A stretch of DNA of 64,000 bases from assembly GCA_027924585.1 (NCBI GenBank), contig BSBM01000904.1, positions 16,327,501 to 16,391,500 of the forward strand. The letters run 5' to 3'. Both the position numbers and the translations under genes were made by a program. Shown piece after piece: positions 35,700-46,321 of this stretch. Every line of letters starts with the position of its first letter. The first letter of the stretch is position 1. The notes under the pieces were generated by a model. It was not told where the DNA came from and did not search any database. It saw only the letters and a program-made list of their open reading frames with translations. The stretch comes from Larix kaempferi. Lineage: Eukaryota; Streptophyta; Pinopsida; Pinales; Pinaceae.

Positions 35700-36335
35700 A
35701 AATTTTGTTTAAGTCTGTTTCGGAAAGAATTCGGGAAGTTGTCCCGAAACTGCGGAAAGATTCCGCGAATCGTTCCACAACGCGGAAGAGTTCCGCGAAC
35801 CGCCCTGAAAATTGTGGAAGGAATTCTCTTCCGAAATTTGCGGAAGGAATTCTCTTCCGAAACTGTGGAAGAGTTCGGCGAACCTTTCCACAATTGCGGA
35901 AGAGTTCCGCGAATCTTCCCGCAATTGCAGAAGAGTTCTGCGAATCGTTTCGCAACACGGAAGAGTTCTGCGAATCGTTCTACAACGCGGAAGAGTTCGG
36001 GAAATCGTTCCGAAATTTGCGGAAGAGTTCCGCAAGTCGTTCCGAAACTGCGGAAGACTTCACCAAATCGCCCCGAAATTTCGGAAACATTCGGCAAACC
36101 GTTCCGAAACTGTGGAAGCATTCCGCGAATGGCTCCGCAACTGCGGGAGCATTCGCTGAATCGCTCCGCAACGGAAGCATTCGCCGAATGGCTCCGCAAC
36201 CGCGGGAGCATTCGCTGAAAGGCTCCGCAATTGCGGGAGCATTCGCCGAATGGCTCCGCAACTGCGGGAGCCTTCGCCGAATTGATCCGCAATTGCAGGA
36301 GCGTTCAGCGAACCGTCCCGCAACGGCGGCGAGCG
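35700..36335. repeat. Array of about 20 units of roughly 30 bp (GGAAGAGTTCCGCGAATCG)
   Basis: Degenerate units built from GCGGAAGAGTTCCGCGAAT and CGTTCCGCAACT, each rich in inverted TTCCG/CGGAA. Unit length is near a multiple of three, so several frames on both strands stay open (up to 230 codons). The array ends in a 19-base A run (36336-36354). Confidence 0.85.
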
Positions 36336-36354
36336 AAAAAAAAAAAAAAAAAAA

Positions 36355-39300
36355 GTGACCAAAACTTGATTTCTGAATAGAAGGAGCATCCGGGCTCAAA
36401 ATGGAATGATTCCTGTGGGGCTCGAAGGCCATGAAAGAACCAGTGAAGACCCCGAGCCCATTACACTCCAATTTGACAGAAAAAAAAGGAATAGTGACTT
36501 TTGAAGGACGGAGTCCCGAGGCTTGACAGAAGGTCGGTTTGAGCTAAAATTGATCAGGCGCGGCCATGAAGCAGGCACGATGTTAAGTTCAGAGTCTTGA
36601 AGCCAAACTCCAAGGGATGTGAAGTCGGGGTGAGCAAGAAGGCCAAAAAGCACTATTCTGGGCCACTTTTTCGGGATTTTGAAAAGCTGATGTACAGTAA
36701 AAGTGACCCTAGATGTGGGAATCAAAAATTTTACTGAACTAAACATTTCATATTCTCATTAAGACGGACAGTTTCCGTTAGACGAAGATTTCCCAGAAAT
36801 GCACCGTTTGGGAGATAGCCATTTTTGGCCCAAAATTTGGAATTTTGGAAAAATGTGAAAAGTGAGAAGTAGTAAAACCCAGAAATTCATAGAAGATGAA
36901 TGGTGCATCGGAATTAAAATCCGTAAGTTGCTGAGTGTCCCTTGTTATATGGACTAACCTCGCCCGATAGATAAGTGTTTGTGATTCCTCATAGATTTTC
37001 TTCCGCAGGTGGCTAAAGTTGGTATTCTGGACCAAAATGCAACTGTGTAAAATGTGCAGAATTGGAGTGAAAGTTGTCATTTTTTAAGAGATGCAGTTTC
37101 TGCACCTGATGTCGGAATGGAGCATGAAGACAGGAATTGGAAAGCTTGTCCAACAGGGAACAATGATGCATGACCAAAGTTTGAATGAGGCCTAAATATA
37201 TCATAGATATTTAGTGCAAAAGAGTGCCAGCGGCTGTTTTGACAAACAAATTTTGTTGTCAATATGGGCAATTCTTACAATTACATGAGATGGAAGAGGA
37301 ATTCCATGTTACAATGAGGGATCGAAAAGGGAAGAATTCTTTAAACCCCTAATTGTTATCATACTTATAATTATGAAATTGTCATATGGCATAAAAATGT
37401 TAAAAATGTAAGGGATTACATAGATGTATATGCACTAGATGGCACCTTAACAAACATTGCATAGTGCATATGGAAATGCTTGTGCATAAATGGGATATTG
37501 CATATTGGTAGAATAATGAAGTCTGCATATGCAATGAACTACTAATGGAAAATATTGTGGTTGATAATCACTATTGATGTTGGTATTGGTTGTAGGACCA
37601 ACGATAAGAAAGAGCATGGCTAAATGTGCCGAGGATGTTGTTGCATGAAGCCAACAACCTTATGCAGAAAGGATGGTGCAACAAATCTATGATCATAAAG
37701 TTGGAAAAAGGACTGAGCAGCCTTGGTAAGAGGCCAACTGATCAGGTAACATCAAGCAATGTTAATGGTAACCATGCAAGTAATGATTATTGGTGCCAAA
37801 TTGCATGAATGTTGAAAGAAAATTTGGAAAGATCTCTTCAACTATGTTTGAGCTATGTTGAGTTAGTTTGCATGTGATATGGAATACCGATTGGGACTGT
37901 TAACCTACCAAGCTTGGTGAGGTGTGGGTAAGTGAAGGAAATGATCCTTACACCCTATGACTGTTTAGAAATCTCAATGCATTCATATGAATTTATATCA
38001 TGCCATGTGTATGTTGGTTATGTGCCTAATAACCAAAGCAAGTGAGGACTGGTGGTCCTGATTAGGGTAATGCAGAATAGTAAGTACATGAAGAGCCAAA
38101 TCATGATCGATGGGCTGCTAGAATGCTTTGTGGAAGGACAGAGTTGTATGAATGATATGACTGTGAAATAATGAGTATTTACGATTTATTTAAGTTGCAT
38201 GGATAGTGTGACTATGTCTTGAAATTCTATTGTGATAATGATGCATATATAGAAATGTATATATATTTCATTGCATTTCAAATGTTAAACAGCTGAAGGT
38301 GTTTGAATTATTGAGTATTATAATTCTGAGATCACTTCCGTGACTGTTATGGCAATGAATGATTATGTGCGTAGATACTCACAACGTGTTTGGCTGATTG
38401 AAGTTTTAGTTTTCAGGTAGAAAAGTCTTGCGTATGGCAATGAGGATAAGTCCATAGTAAAGACCGGGATCTACCATGTGCAAAATCCAAAGGTTATGAG
38501 AAGGTTCTCATGGTTGTAAATTTACGCATGAAACGAATCTGAAAATTGTTTGGTTTAAGTTTATGAGAATAGTCTCATAGTTGCAAATCTAATTTCTGTA
38601 GGAAAACAGAGTTACAAATTTCAGATTTGAAAATTTGCTTATAATTGCTAATGGTTGTTTGGCTTATATAGAATTGTGTCAGGAGGACATGTTGTAGGTG
38701 GATGTTCAGGTATGGTAGCAAGGGTGAAACCATAATGGGTAGAGTGATACCACTTACAAGAGCCAAACAATATGAGGAGAGACTCATTGCTAAGAAAATC
38801 AATTTTTTTAGGAGACAGAATTGTAAATTCATATTGAATTTAATTATCAATGCTATTGATTGGTTATGGAACAATCATATTTGAAGCTTGTTGCTAAATG
38901 TTGCTGACTGTTTGGCTATTTGATAAAGTGTGCCAGGATGACACATTGTAGGAATACCATGTGCGATGGACTGCAGAAGCCAAACTAGATGGGAAGGATC
39001 CCATGCTTTGGAAATGGGTTTCGGGTGAAACGCCATTGTAAATGTTGATAATGTCTCAGCCGAACTGCATGTTGGTAAAGCATGTGAGTGAAACAGTAAA
39101 TTATGCCAAGAAGGCATGTGTGGGTTATGGCATGTGAAAAGATTGGGGTGGCAAACCAAAGGACTGTTGACTCAGAGAAGGGAGCCCCCATTCTTCGCAA
39201 ATGAAGAAAATATACATCGGTGAAATGAATGAGTATTCGGTAACCCTAACTAAGGATATACATGTCTGGTTATTAGATTTAATATGCAGAGCATGTTTTA

Positions 39301-39835
39301 TTATTTCATTATTGTTCCAGACTGCTTGACTATGATTAGGGCCTACATGGCGCACATCAGAAAGGGGGTGCACACCTTTTTTGGTGCTGGGTCATGGTAG
39401 GGTTTTCAATATTGACTACACCCTAAGGGAATGGACGCATTCCTGGTGTTTCAATACTTGATAGTGAATGATATGAAATATGATTACAATTTTTGGGCAG
39501 CAATACTGATGAGCCTGCTTATCCTTCTTATGCTAACAGCTTACACAAATGCAACTTGGTGTTGCACGTAAGAGGCAAAGTGAAGAAAGGGTGCTCAAGA
39601 GAACTGTATGGGCAGTGGTAACCTTTCTACGCTCACACTAAAGGACACTAGAAGGGATGGATAGGCCCGAGGAGCTGTGTTGCAGAAAAGGGGTATCATC
39701 CTTGTGTAGTGTGAGTGGGTATTGTGGGGCCATGCTAGCCTACAGTCAAGTGAGTCACCTATGGATTTCCTGGAGGGAACCACTGGTTGCATAAGAGAAG
39801 GAGCCACGTAATCATATTATGTTGTTCATATTTCC
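36355..39835 (+). other. Element B interior, non-coding
   Basis: No domain is recognised in any frame and frames are short. A loosely repeated phrase (GAATTGTGTCAGGAGGACAT... and GTGTGCCAGGATGACACATT...) recurs near 38670 and 38930, each after a TGTTTGGCT(T/A)AT-like string. Confidence 0.6.
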
Positions 39836-40265
39836 TGATAAACCCAGTCGATGTACTGGCTTGGCAATGGTTGTTGTATGCCTGATAAACCCAGTCAGCA
39901 TACTGGCTTGGCATTGGTTATTTGGGAGTTGTGGCGAAAGGTTGCTGGATGCCTGATAAACCCAGTCGGTGTACTGACTTGGCATGTTGTTAAATTAATG
40001 CCTGACAAACCCAGTCGGTGTACTGGCTTGGCATTGGTTATGGAGGTATTGGTTATTTGGGTGTTATTTCCTGACAAACCCAATTGGAGAACTAACTTGG
40101 AAATGATTGTCGTATGCTTGATAAACCCAGTCGGCGTACTGGCTTAGCATACTAATTTTTGAAATGCTTGATAAACCCAGTTGGCGTACTGGCTTAGCAT
40201 ACTGATCTTTGGGATGCCTGATAAACCCAGTCGAAGCACTGGCTTGGCATTGCCTATTCGGATGA
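39836..40265 (+). repeat. Array of about eight TGATAAACCCAGTCGG...ACTGG units
   Basis: Each unit has CCTGATAAACCCAGTC, a variable GGCGT-like centre and ACTGGCTTGGCAT, separated by 18-50 variable bases. CCAGT and ACTGG can pair as a short hairpin in every unit. One related unit is in each LTR of B, and further variants lie near 40693, 40731 and 40772. Confidence 0.85.
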
Positions 40266-41398
40266 TGTTGTGGAGCAGCATGTGTGCTGGCCAAGCATCC
40301 ACCCCACAGGTGATCGAAGGCTTGTAAAGCAGAGAAGGAAACCTATGGAGTAGGGAGGAAAATGCACAATACAGATACGTATTCATTTTCATTTATTTCT
40401 TGTTTCGAATAATGAAGACTTCAGGTACAAGTCTTATAACAACCAAGCTAATACACTATTGTTTCTTTGTTGGAAACCTTGGCCATTACAGGAAGCAAGG
40501 ACCCTGAAAGAACTATAAATGCTTGGTAAAGCCAGAGAGTAACTGGTGGGAGCTATAAATTCTTGGTAAAGCTAGAGAGTAACTAGTGGGAGCTATAAAT
40601 TCTTGGTAAATCCAGAAAGTAACTGGTTGGGCGCTATGAAATTCTTGGTAAATTCAGAGAATAGTTGGTGGAAACATTAACCACTTAATGTTGTGGAGTA
40701 GCCGGCGTGCTGGCCAAACATTCCCTTAAAACCAGTCAGCGTACTGGCCTGGCATTGCCTATTCGAATGGTTGTGGAGTAGCCTGCGTGCTGGCCCAACA
40801 TTCATTGTTGTATCCACGAGAAATCCAATGCCTAGAAAGCAAAAAGGGATCCTGTGGAGTAAAGTGAAGACATCCGATACATATAAGTATTTGGTTATCT
40901 TGCAACTTTTTGCTTATGACTATACGTGTGTATATGATTTGATCATGATTTTCTTAAACTCTTGTTTAGAGATAAACCTTATAAAATACACTAAGCATGT
41001 GAATTGATTCAATGTTTGAGTGTAGGTACTGCTGGAAGCAAGGACTATGAAAGCATCTGGAGGATGCATGTGGACATATGACTGTCCTAAAGAGCTCAGT
41101 ATGAGCAGTAATGAAAGATGGTGCTAGTGGAACTGTGTGGGTCCTAGCAGCCACAGGTTCTATAAGCAACAATGGGGAAGGGTCCCCTATTTGAAAGGCA
41201 TTAGACAGACCTTAGACACTAAAGTGTCATAGCCAAGAAGGGCAAGTCAAGCATTCACATTGAAGTGAAAGAGGCTAAGGAGCATAGAACCACTAGTGAT
41301 GGTGTGGCTCCGGATTGGAACAAAACTAAGAGGGGGAAACTCTTACATTCTCTTTCCTTTTTGACTGATGCATCTCAGAAACAAGGGACTGTTGAGTG
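40266..41398 (+). other. Element B interior up to the element C insertion
   Basis: Non-coding. About four 46-50 bp repeats containing CTATAAATTCTTGGTAAA and AGAGAGTAACT lie at 40509-40675. Interrupted at 41404 by element C and continued at 53679. Confidence 0.65.
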
Positions 41399-41403
41399 CA
41401 TGT

Positions 41404-42426
41404 TGTTGGCGGATATTTCTACCCTATAGTCAGGAAACTAAACTATCAACTTGGTTGGGGTGACAGGTAAGTGTATTTATGTCATTTACAGAAGTGTTTG
41501 CAAAAGAAATAGATTACAGATTTAGAGAACATACCTTTCACTGGAGTCTGATCCTAGCCTTGACCCAGCCTTGTGTCTAGCTCTCAAATCTTCCTTCTTT
41601 CAGCAAACCTGAAACAACAATACCTTCCTCAAACACTTTGGGCAACATATAAATCATAAAATAAACAAAAATTATGTTTAATATCCAGTATTGACCAAAA
41701 TGAATCCAACTCAAAATGCCATTTAATAACACCTTCAGATTGGAACAAGGAAACACTTCAACCTTTATTTGTCAAAATAGTATGCAGTACAAATATACCT
41801 GATAATGAAGCAGGCTCCTGCAACTAGATCCTGGGCTCTGGCTCTGCTCTGATCTGAATGTCTTCTGCAACAGTTTCTCCATTAACTCATCCTCTCATTC
41901 TTTAGTAAGCATTTGCATTCATAATTTCTTCTAACCTTGCTCCCTTAGCCTTCTAGGAATTTTTAGGTTTAAGGAAGCAGTTCCAGTCGATGAGGAGGTT
42001 GGGGAAGTTAAGAAACTGTCTTCAACTAATCCTCTTCGATGGATTAATATATTTTTTAATCATTTTTTAAGGTACACGCGACTATTACACAGTGGAGTAG
42101 CGTATAGGGCGCTACTCTATTGTTTAAACAATAGCGCTCATTTAGTTTTAAATTGTGAGCGCTACTTTGATAAGAAGGAGTAGCGTATACATTGATATAG
42201 GCGCTACTATTATGCACAGGAGTCGCGTATGGGCGCTGGTCTCTTTAAGTAGAGTAGCGCTCATACCTCAAAATGATATTTTTGTATGTTTTCCAGTATT
42301 CTCAGGAAATGGGATGAGTTGTCATGATATCCAAGGTCAACATGCTCCTCCATCCAAGTTGTCCTTTTGTGTGATCAGCAGCTCAGGGTGATCACGGACG
42401 GAGAGGTGCAAGTTTGACCTATAACA
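41404..42426 (-). repeat. Element C 3' LTR
   Basis: Plus-strand ends TGTTGGCGG and CCTATAACA. It differs from 52651-53673 at two places seen by eye (GAATTTTTAGG versus GAATTTATAGG; GATATAGGC versus GATATGGGC). A TATA-like AAATATATT lies near 42045. The frame starting near 42155 has no domain. Confidence 0.94.
42095..42264. promoter_or_regulatory. Family-C motif cluster in LTR U3
   Basis: About nine copies of GTAGCG/CGCTAC or one-base variants in 170 bp. They include a perfect inverted pair GAGTAGCG / CGCTACTC (42095-42102, 42110-42117) and an 18-bp palindrome CTATTGTTTAAACAATAG (42117-42134). The other LTR has the same cluster at 53342-53511. It lies upstream of the TATA-like site in sense orientation. 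Confidence 0.75.
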
Positions 42427-42437
42427 GATGCCCCCTA
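42427..42437 (-). other. Polypurine tract of element C
   Basis: The sense strand reads TAGGGGGCATC directly before the 3' LTR. Confidence 0.8.
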
Positions 42438-43607
42438 ATGTGTGAGATCAGAGGGTAACGATGGCCGAAATACATTATAATCCAAAACCAGAGAGAGAGC
42501 ACAGAACCGCAAAACAAAGTCGCAGGAAACCTGCAACAAAAATCAAGGTCAGCGAGCAATTACATTGTTGACATCTTATAGATGTGTAGAGTGATACAAC
42601 ATGATCTCCGATACATAACAAGGAGATGTATATAAAAGCATGGCCACTTGAAATACAAGCGTGGATCCATGTCAAACTAAGAGATCATAGCCATAACAAC
42701 ACACTGGATCTATGTCTCATGGAGAGCCGTATAGAAGTGAGGCTCAGTCTTGCGCAACTGGGGTGATGACATAATGGGGTTATGTCATCCAAATCCCGAG
42801 GTCTTCATCCCATAACAACCCTAGGTACAAACCCGAGCCATGTGAATAGATGAGCTGATAGTCGAACATGGAGGGCATCGTCTGATTACCGGTCATTGAT
42901 GTATACCGTTAACAAACGTGAGGACTTCCACCGATAATGATGATGGAGTCCAAGGTACCAAGTACGATTCGCCAAATGTGAATAGATGGACTTGGAGTCG
43001 AACACTTGGGAATCCTGTCGAAGAAGAGACATTGATGTATTCTCATCATTCAACAGCGAGGACAATTGCCACTGGTGAGTGCAATCTCCAAGGTACTAAC
43101 CGAAACTCTAAACTTCAAACCCAGAATAATGATTTGATGTCGATGGGAAGAAGTCCGTTGGAAGGGAGGCCTTAAGGCATCCTCCATCATCCAACTCGAG
43201 GAACACTCAACTGGTAAGAGCTGATATGAAATGATATGTAACAAGACTGACACTAGGAAGGCCGACACATGAGGTCAAGGTAAACTGCAGAATGGCCGAC
43301 ACAGGGTATATCCTTGAACATTGAGCACGACACAAAGTGACTCAGGCAGTTTTTGACATAATGGGGTAAATAAGTCTGAAATGTAAGAGACATTAGCAGA
43401 CCCTCCATATGGTTGGAAGAATAACCAACCGGGGGAGTAAATAACTCGGAGGAAAGGTTCACCTTAAGGCCAAAAACTAAACCCAACTGACAAGATAGAC
43501 TCAAGTAGGTGCTGTGTTCAAGGATAGGACTTGACTGATACTGCCTTTAACAATGAAGATATGATGTGTTTTCCCGTTCCTTATTCTTTTTAGATAAAAG
43601 AATACCC
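42438..43607. other. Element C 3' non-coding region, outer part
   Basis: No gene is recognised. It is collinear with 17668-18750 of element A, sharing GTGGATCCATG repeats and the conserved ACCGGTCAT...ACCGTTAACAA block at 42886-42917. Confidence 0.6.
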
Positions 43608-44189
43608 TTCTTGTGGATTTAATGAGTCCAAGAAAGAATGAAAACTCAATAGGTCCAACCATGTAAATAATTTAATGAGCCCATGGGAGGAAGACTCAGT
43701 ACCTTCTTCATAATTTAAAGAGTTCGAAGAAGAGATAGAAGATTACTCTATATGTACTGATCTCTGGATTTTAGTATCGAGCCGAGATCTGTTCTTGCTC
43801 GCCGGTGTTTTCAATTTTAAGGAGTCTGAAAAACTTAAACAATAACTCCATATATCTGCTCGTGGATTTTAGTATCGAGCCCAAGCAGATTAATGCTCGC
43901 TTGGTATTTTCATATTTAGAGAGTCTGAAAACCCTAAAGAGAGACTCTAACAGGTCCTTTTTCGTATAGTTAGTCTCCTCCCCCGAAAAAGTATAAAACA
44001 ATGAAAGGAGAACTCTTCTAGCGTACACTGACATATACCTAGAGTATACCTTTTCCGTAGTTAATCCACTGAGGCCCGGAAAAGGGGTAATTCTATACCT
44101 GAGTGGATGAGCCTTCGGGTACTTTAACGAGCTTGAAGAGGACAAGTCTACTCGGCAATCTTGTTTAGGTTTAAATAGTCCAAACAAGA
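43608..44189. other. Array of hairpins with a recurring loop (element C)
   Basis: Ten or more consecutive inverted repeats: TTCTTG-GGA/TCCAAGAA (43608, 43627), CCATG/CATGG (43659, 43682), CTTCTTC/GAAGAAG (43703, 43726), GATCTC/GAGATC (43759, 43784), TTTTCA/TGAAAA (43808, 43827), ATCTGCT/AGCAGAT (43854, 43884), TTTTCA/TGAAAA (43907, 43926), CTTTTTCG/CGAAAAAG (43957, 43984), CCTTTTCCG/CGGAAAAGG (44049, 44077) and TCTTGTTT/AAACAAGA (44159, 44182). Loops share TTTAAnGAG(T/C) or TTTAGTATCGAGCC. Stems change as complementary pairs. Confidence 0.75.
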
Positions 44190-44634
44190 GCTTAAAATGA
44201 CTTAAAGGTCAGCTTCTGGGATCATAACTTCATGTCCTGCCAAAAACTAGGTTTTCAACAAAATATTAGTTGATGGCGCAAAAATCTTAAAGAATATATG
44301 GATTTGAAATGTTTAGCTAACTGACAAGTTTCATCGTTTAAGAAATTTGAGGTAGGAGACGAATTCGACAACATTTGAGTGAAAATTGAACTTGGATCAG
44401 TTTTATACCTTATTTTGTGTTTCAATTAATTAATTAGGGTTTTTGAAAATGTTTGAAACTATAGAAAATTAAAAATTATGGGTAAAAATTAAAATCCAAT
44501 TATATATATAATTTCAATATTAACAAATCAATTTTCATTTTGTGTTGTAGGGCAAACATTGGGCACATTTTCACGAATTTCAAATCTCTCTTGTGATCAA
44601 ACGGAGCATCCAAACGCCAAACTACTTCCATCAA
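44190..44634 (+). other. Presumed promoter and first exon of the antisense gene (C)
   Basis: AT-rich, with no conserved coding. It ends at a strong donor-like AA/GTAAGT (44635). Confidence 0.35.
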
Positions 44635-44897
44635 GTAAGTAACAATCAACCCACCTTACATTTCAATGGTTTATTTTTAAAATTTTGAGGAAAAATGGCC
44701 CGAAACGCAATGCTCATAAAGTTTTATGCGCGGGCGCTACTGTGTGTACATAACAGTAGCGTATGAAAGCGAATGGGCGCTACTTTACTCAAACAGAGTA
44801 GCGCCTACACGCTACTGTGTAATACACACAGTAGCGTACACATTTGCAAAGCCAAAATGAAGCGCCGAGACTCAAAATTTTTGGGGTTTTTGTGCAG
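44635..44897 (+). other. Predicted 5'UTR intron of the antisense gene (C)
   Basis: GTAAGTAAC donor at 44635 and GGTTTTTGTGCAG acceptor ending at 44897, one base before the ATG. It contains the motif cluster at 44733-44837, as the equivalent intron of A does. Confidence 0.5.
44733..44837. promoter_or_regulatory. Family-C motif cluster upstream of the antisense gene
   Basis: Six GTAGCG/CGCTAC sites arranged as three inverted pairs. The first is CGCTACTGT / ACAGTAGCG (44735-44743, 44753-44761). The last is a perfect 12-bp repeat ACGCTACTGTGT / ACACAGTAGCGT (44809-44820, 44826-44837) around AATAC. The same motif is in the LTR and the leader of this element. Confidence 0.78.
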
Positions 44898-44898
44898 G

Positions 44899-46138
44899 AT
44901 GGTCTTACAATGGAGGGAAAGGGAGCATGAAGACATGGATAGACTAGCTATGCAAGACCCTGCTACCCTTCATGCGCTCCGTAGATGCGGTTTGTTGAAA
45001 TTTTATCGAACCGTAAACATGCGGGCACTAAACAAGCTGTTTCGGAGATTGATTCAGTATTGGGATGTTGATACTAATACCTTCATCATCCGGGGGCAAA
45101 CTCTGGAGCTTACCGTTGAGGATATATATTTTATTACCGGTCTCTCAAGAAGAGGAGACGTAATCAATCTAAAAGGGACATCTCGCTTGGGTGCACGGTC
45201 CGTGCAAGAATATGTGAACACCTACTGTGTTGCCGGAGCAGAAAAATCGGGAAGCCAAGTCCTGATTTCAACTATTGATGGTCTCCCGCTGAAAGTGATA
45301 GTGAGTACGATCAACCGGGTATCCGGTAGTGCATCACAACACTTGGCTTCTAGGAACTCGATGCATGTCGGTGTACAGTGCTTGCATGGGCATGTTTATG
45401 ATTGGAGTACTAGTTTGTTGGCAAACATGAAGTATCAATTGACAAGTTGCAAATCTGGTACAATGAAGAATTTCGGGTACGGGAGTATCTTGTGTACTTT
45501 CTTCTTCGAGAGAGAATGCCTGCTATTAGTTTGGGAATGCCATTACCACAGGTTAACCCCCTTGAGCCCAGACTAGGCCGTTGGGGTGACATTTTTCTCC
45601 GCCAGGGTGGTGGGGAGAGTCACTATTGTTACCATACAGATGACTTCTGGGGGTGGTGGGAGAGGCAAGTTCCCGCTTTTGAGCAGTTTCCCTATGCTGG
45701 ACTAGATTTTCGTCACGACCCAGAGCTAGTACTTCCGCCAGGTGGTGCCTGGGGAGATATTGGTATGTTAATTTTTGAGAATTTATTTAATTTTTTCAAA
45801 CTTTTCAAATATTTTATTTTTTATGAAATGAGTTTTGGAGTTCTAATCGAGTGTTCAATGCAGATGTTGGGCCTGTTCGTCCCGAGGGCCATCCTACTGT
45901 CTATGTGAGGCCAGCTGATATCACCGCAGCAGAAGCTATGCTGGGAACCCTAGAGAGGAAAATGAGTCGGCTGACTCATGAGATTCCTACCAGCCGCATG
46001 GACCAGATACCTGTTGACATGCAGGAGGATGTTGTTGGGGTGCCCCCAGCATGGCTTAGATTATTGCGTAGGGTTGCTAGACTAGTGATATGCTACCGTA
46101 ATGCGGTAGATGATGAGGAGGTTCCTCCTTCTCCATAG
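44899..46138 (+). pseudogene. Antisense plant-mobile-domain-like gene of element C (one frameshift)
   Basis: Starts MVLQWREREHED at an ATG just after a good acceptor. The PMD-like core is clear: QYWDVDTNTF, then LTVEDIYFITGLSRRG (about residues 60-90). Domain and layout match the element A gene: same start, an intron at the same codon (45763-45863), and the same DVGxxRPxG start of the last exon. The last exon ends at TAG 46138. One frameshift of a single base is needed between about 45475 and 45495 (after NFGYG), since the A-like continuation is in the next frame. PMD proteins are linked to silencing in Arabidopsis. The role in the element is unknown. The gene faces aRNH tail-to-tail with a gap of about 180 bp. 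Confidence 0.72.
45763..45863 (+). other. Conserved phase-1 intron in the antisense gene (C)
   Basis: GTATGTTA to CAATGCAG, 101 bp, AT-rich, between GAWGDI and DVGPVRPEG. Position and phase are identical to the intron of A. The intron sequence itself is not conserved. Confidence 0.82.
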
Positions 46139-46321
46139 GAGAAGAAAAACATTATATGTATATATTTTTGAGGTTGCCATGCCCAACTTTTGTACTTTTA
46201 TGACTTGACTTATGAAACTCATGACTCGAAACTCATATTTTTTGATACGGTATCAGTTATATATACAGTATCGGTTATTTACATGTGAATGTGTTTTTAA
46301 ATCTTATGTGTGGAATGTTGT

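Noticed and set aside
35700-36335. Heat-shock elements suggested by GAA/TTC alternation
   Set aside because: Typical spacing is GAAnnnTTC, not the nGAAnnTTCn pattern, and the whole array is repetitive.
35600-36471. Six or more overlapping open frames of 90-230 codons on both strands
   Set aside because: They are created by the 30-bp tandem repeat. Peptides are repetitive and no single frame is favoured.
39836-40265. CRISPR-like array (conserved repeats with variable spacers)
   Set aside because: The sequence is eukaryotic and inside an LTR element, units and spacing are irregular, and there are no cas genes.
42155-42391. 78-codon frame inside both element C LTRs
   Set aside because: Lies over the motif cluster and promoter region. 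It is repeated at 53402 only because the LTR is repeated. No domain.
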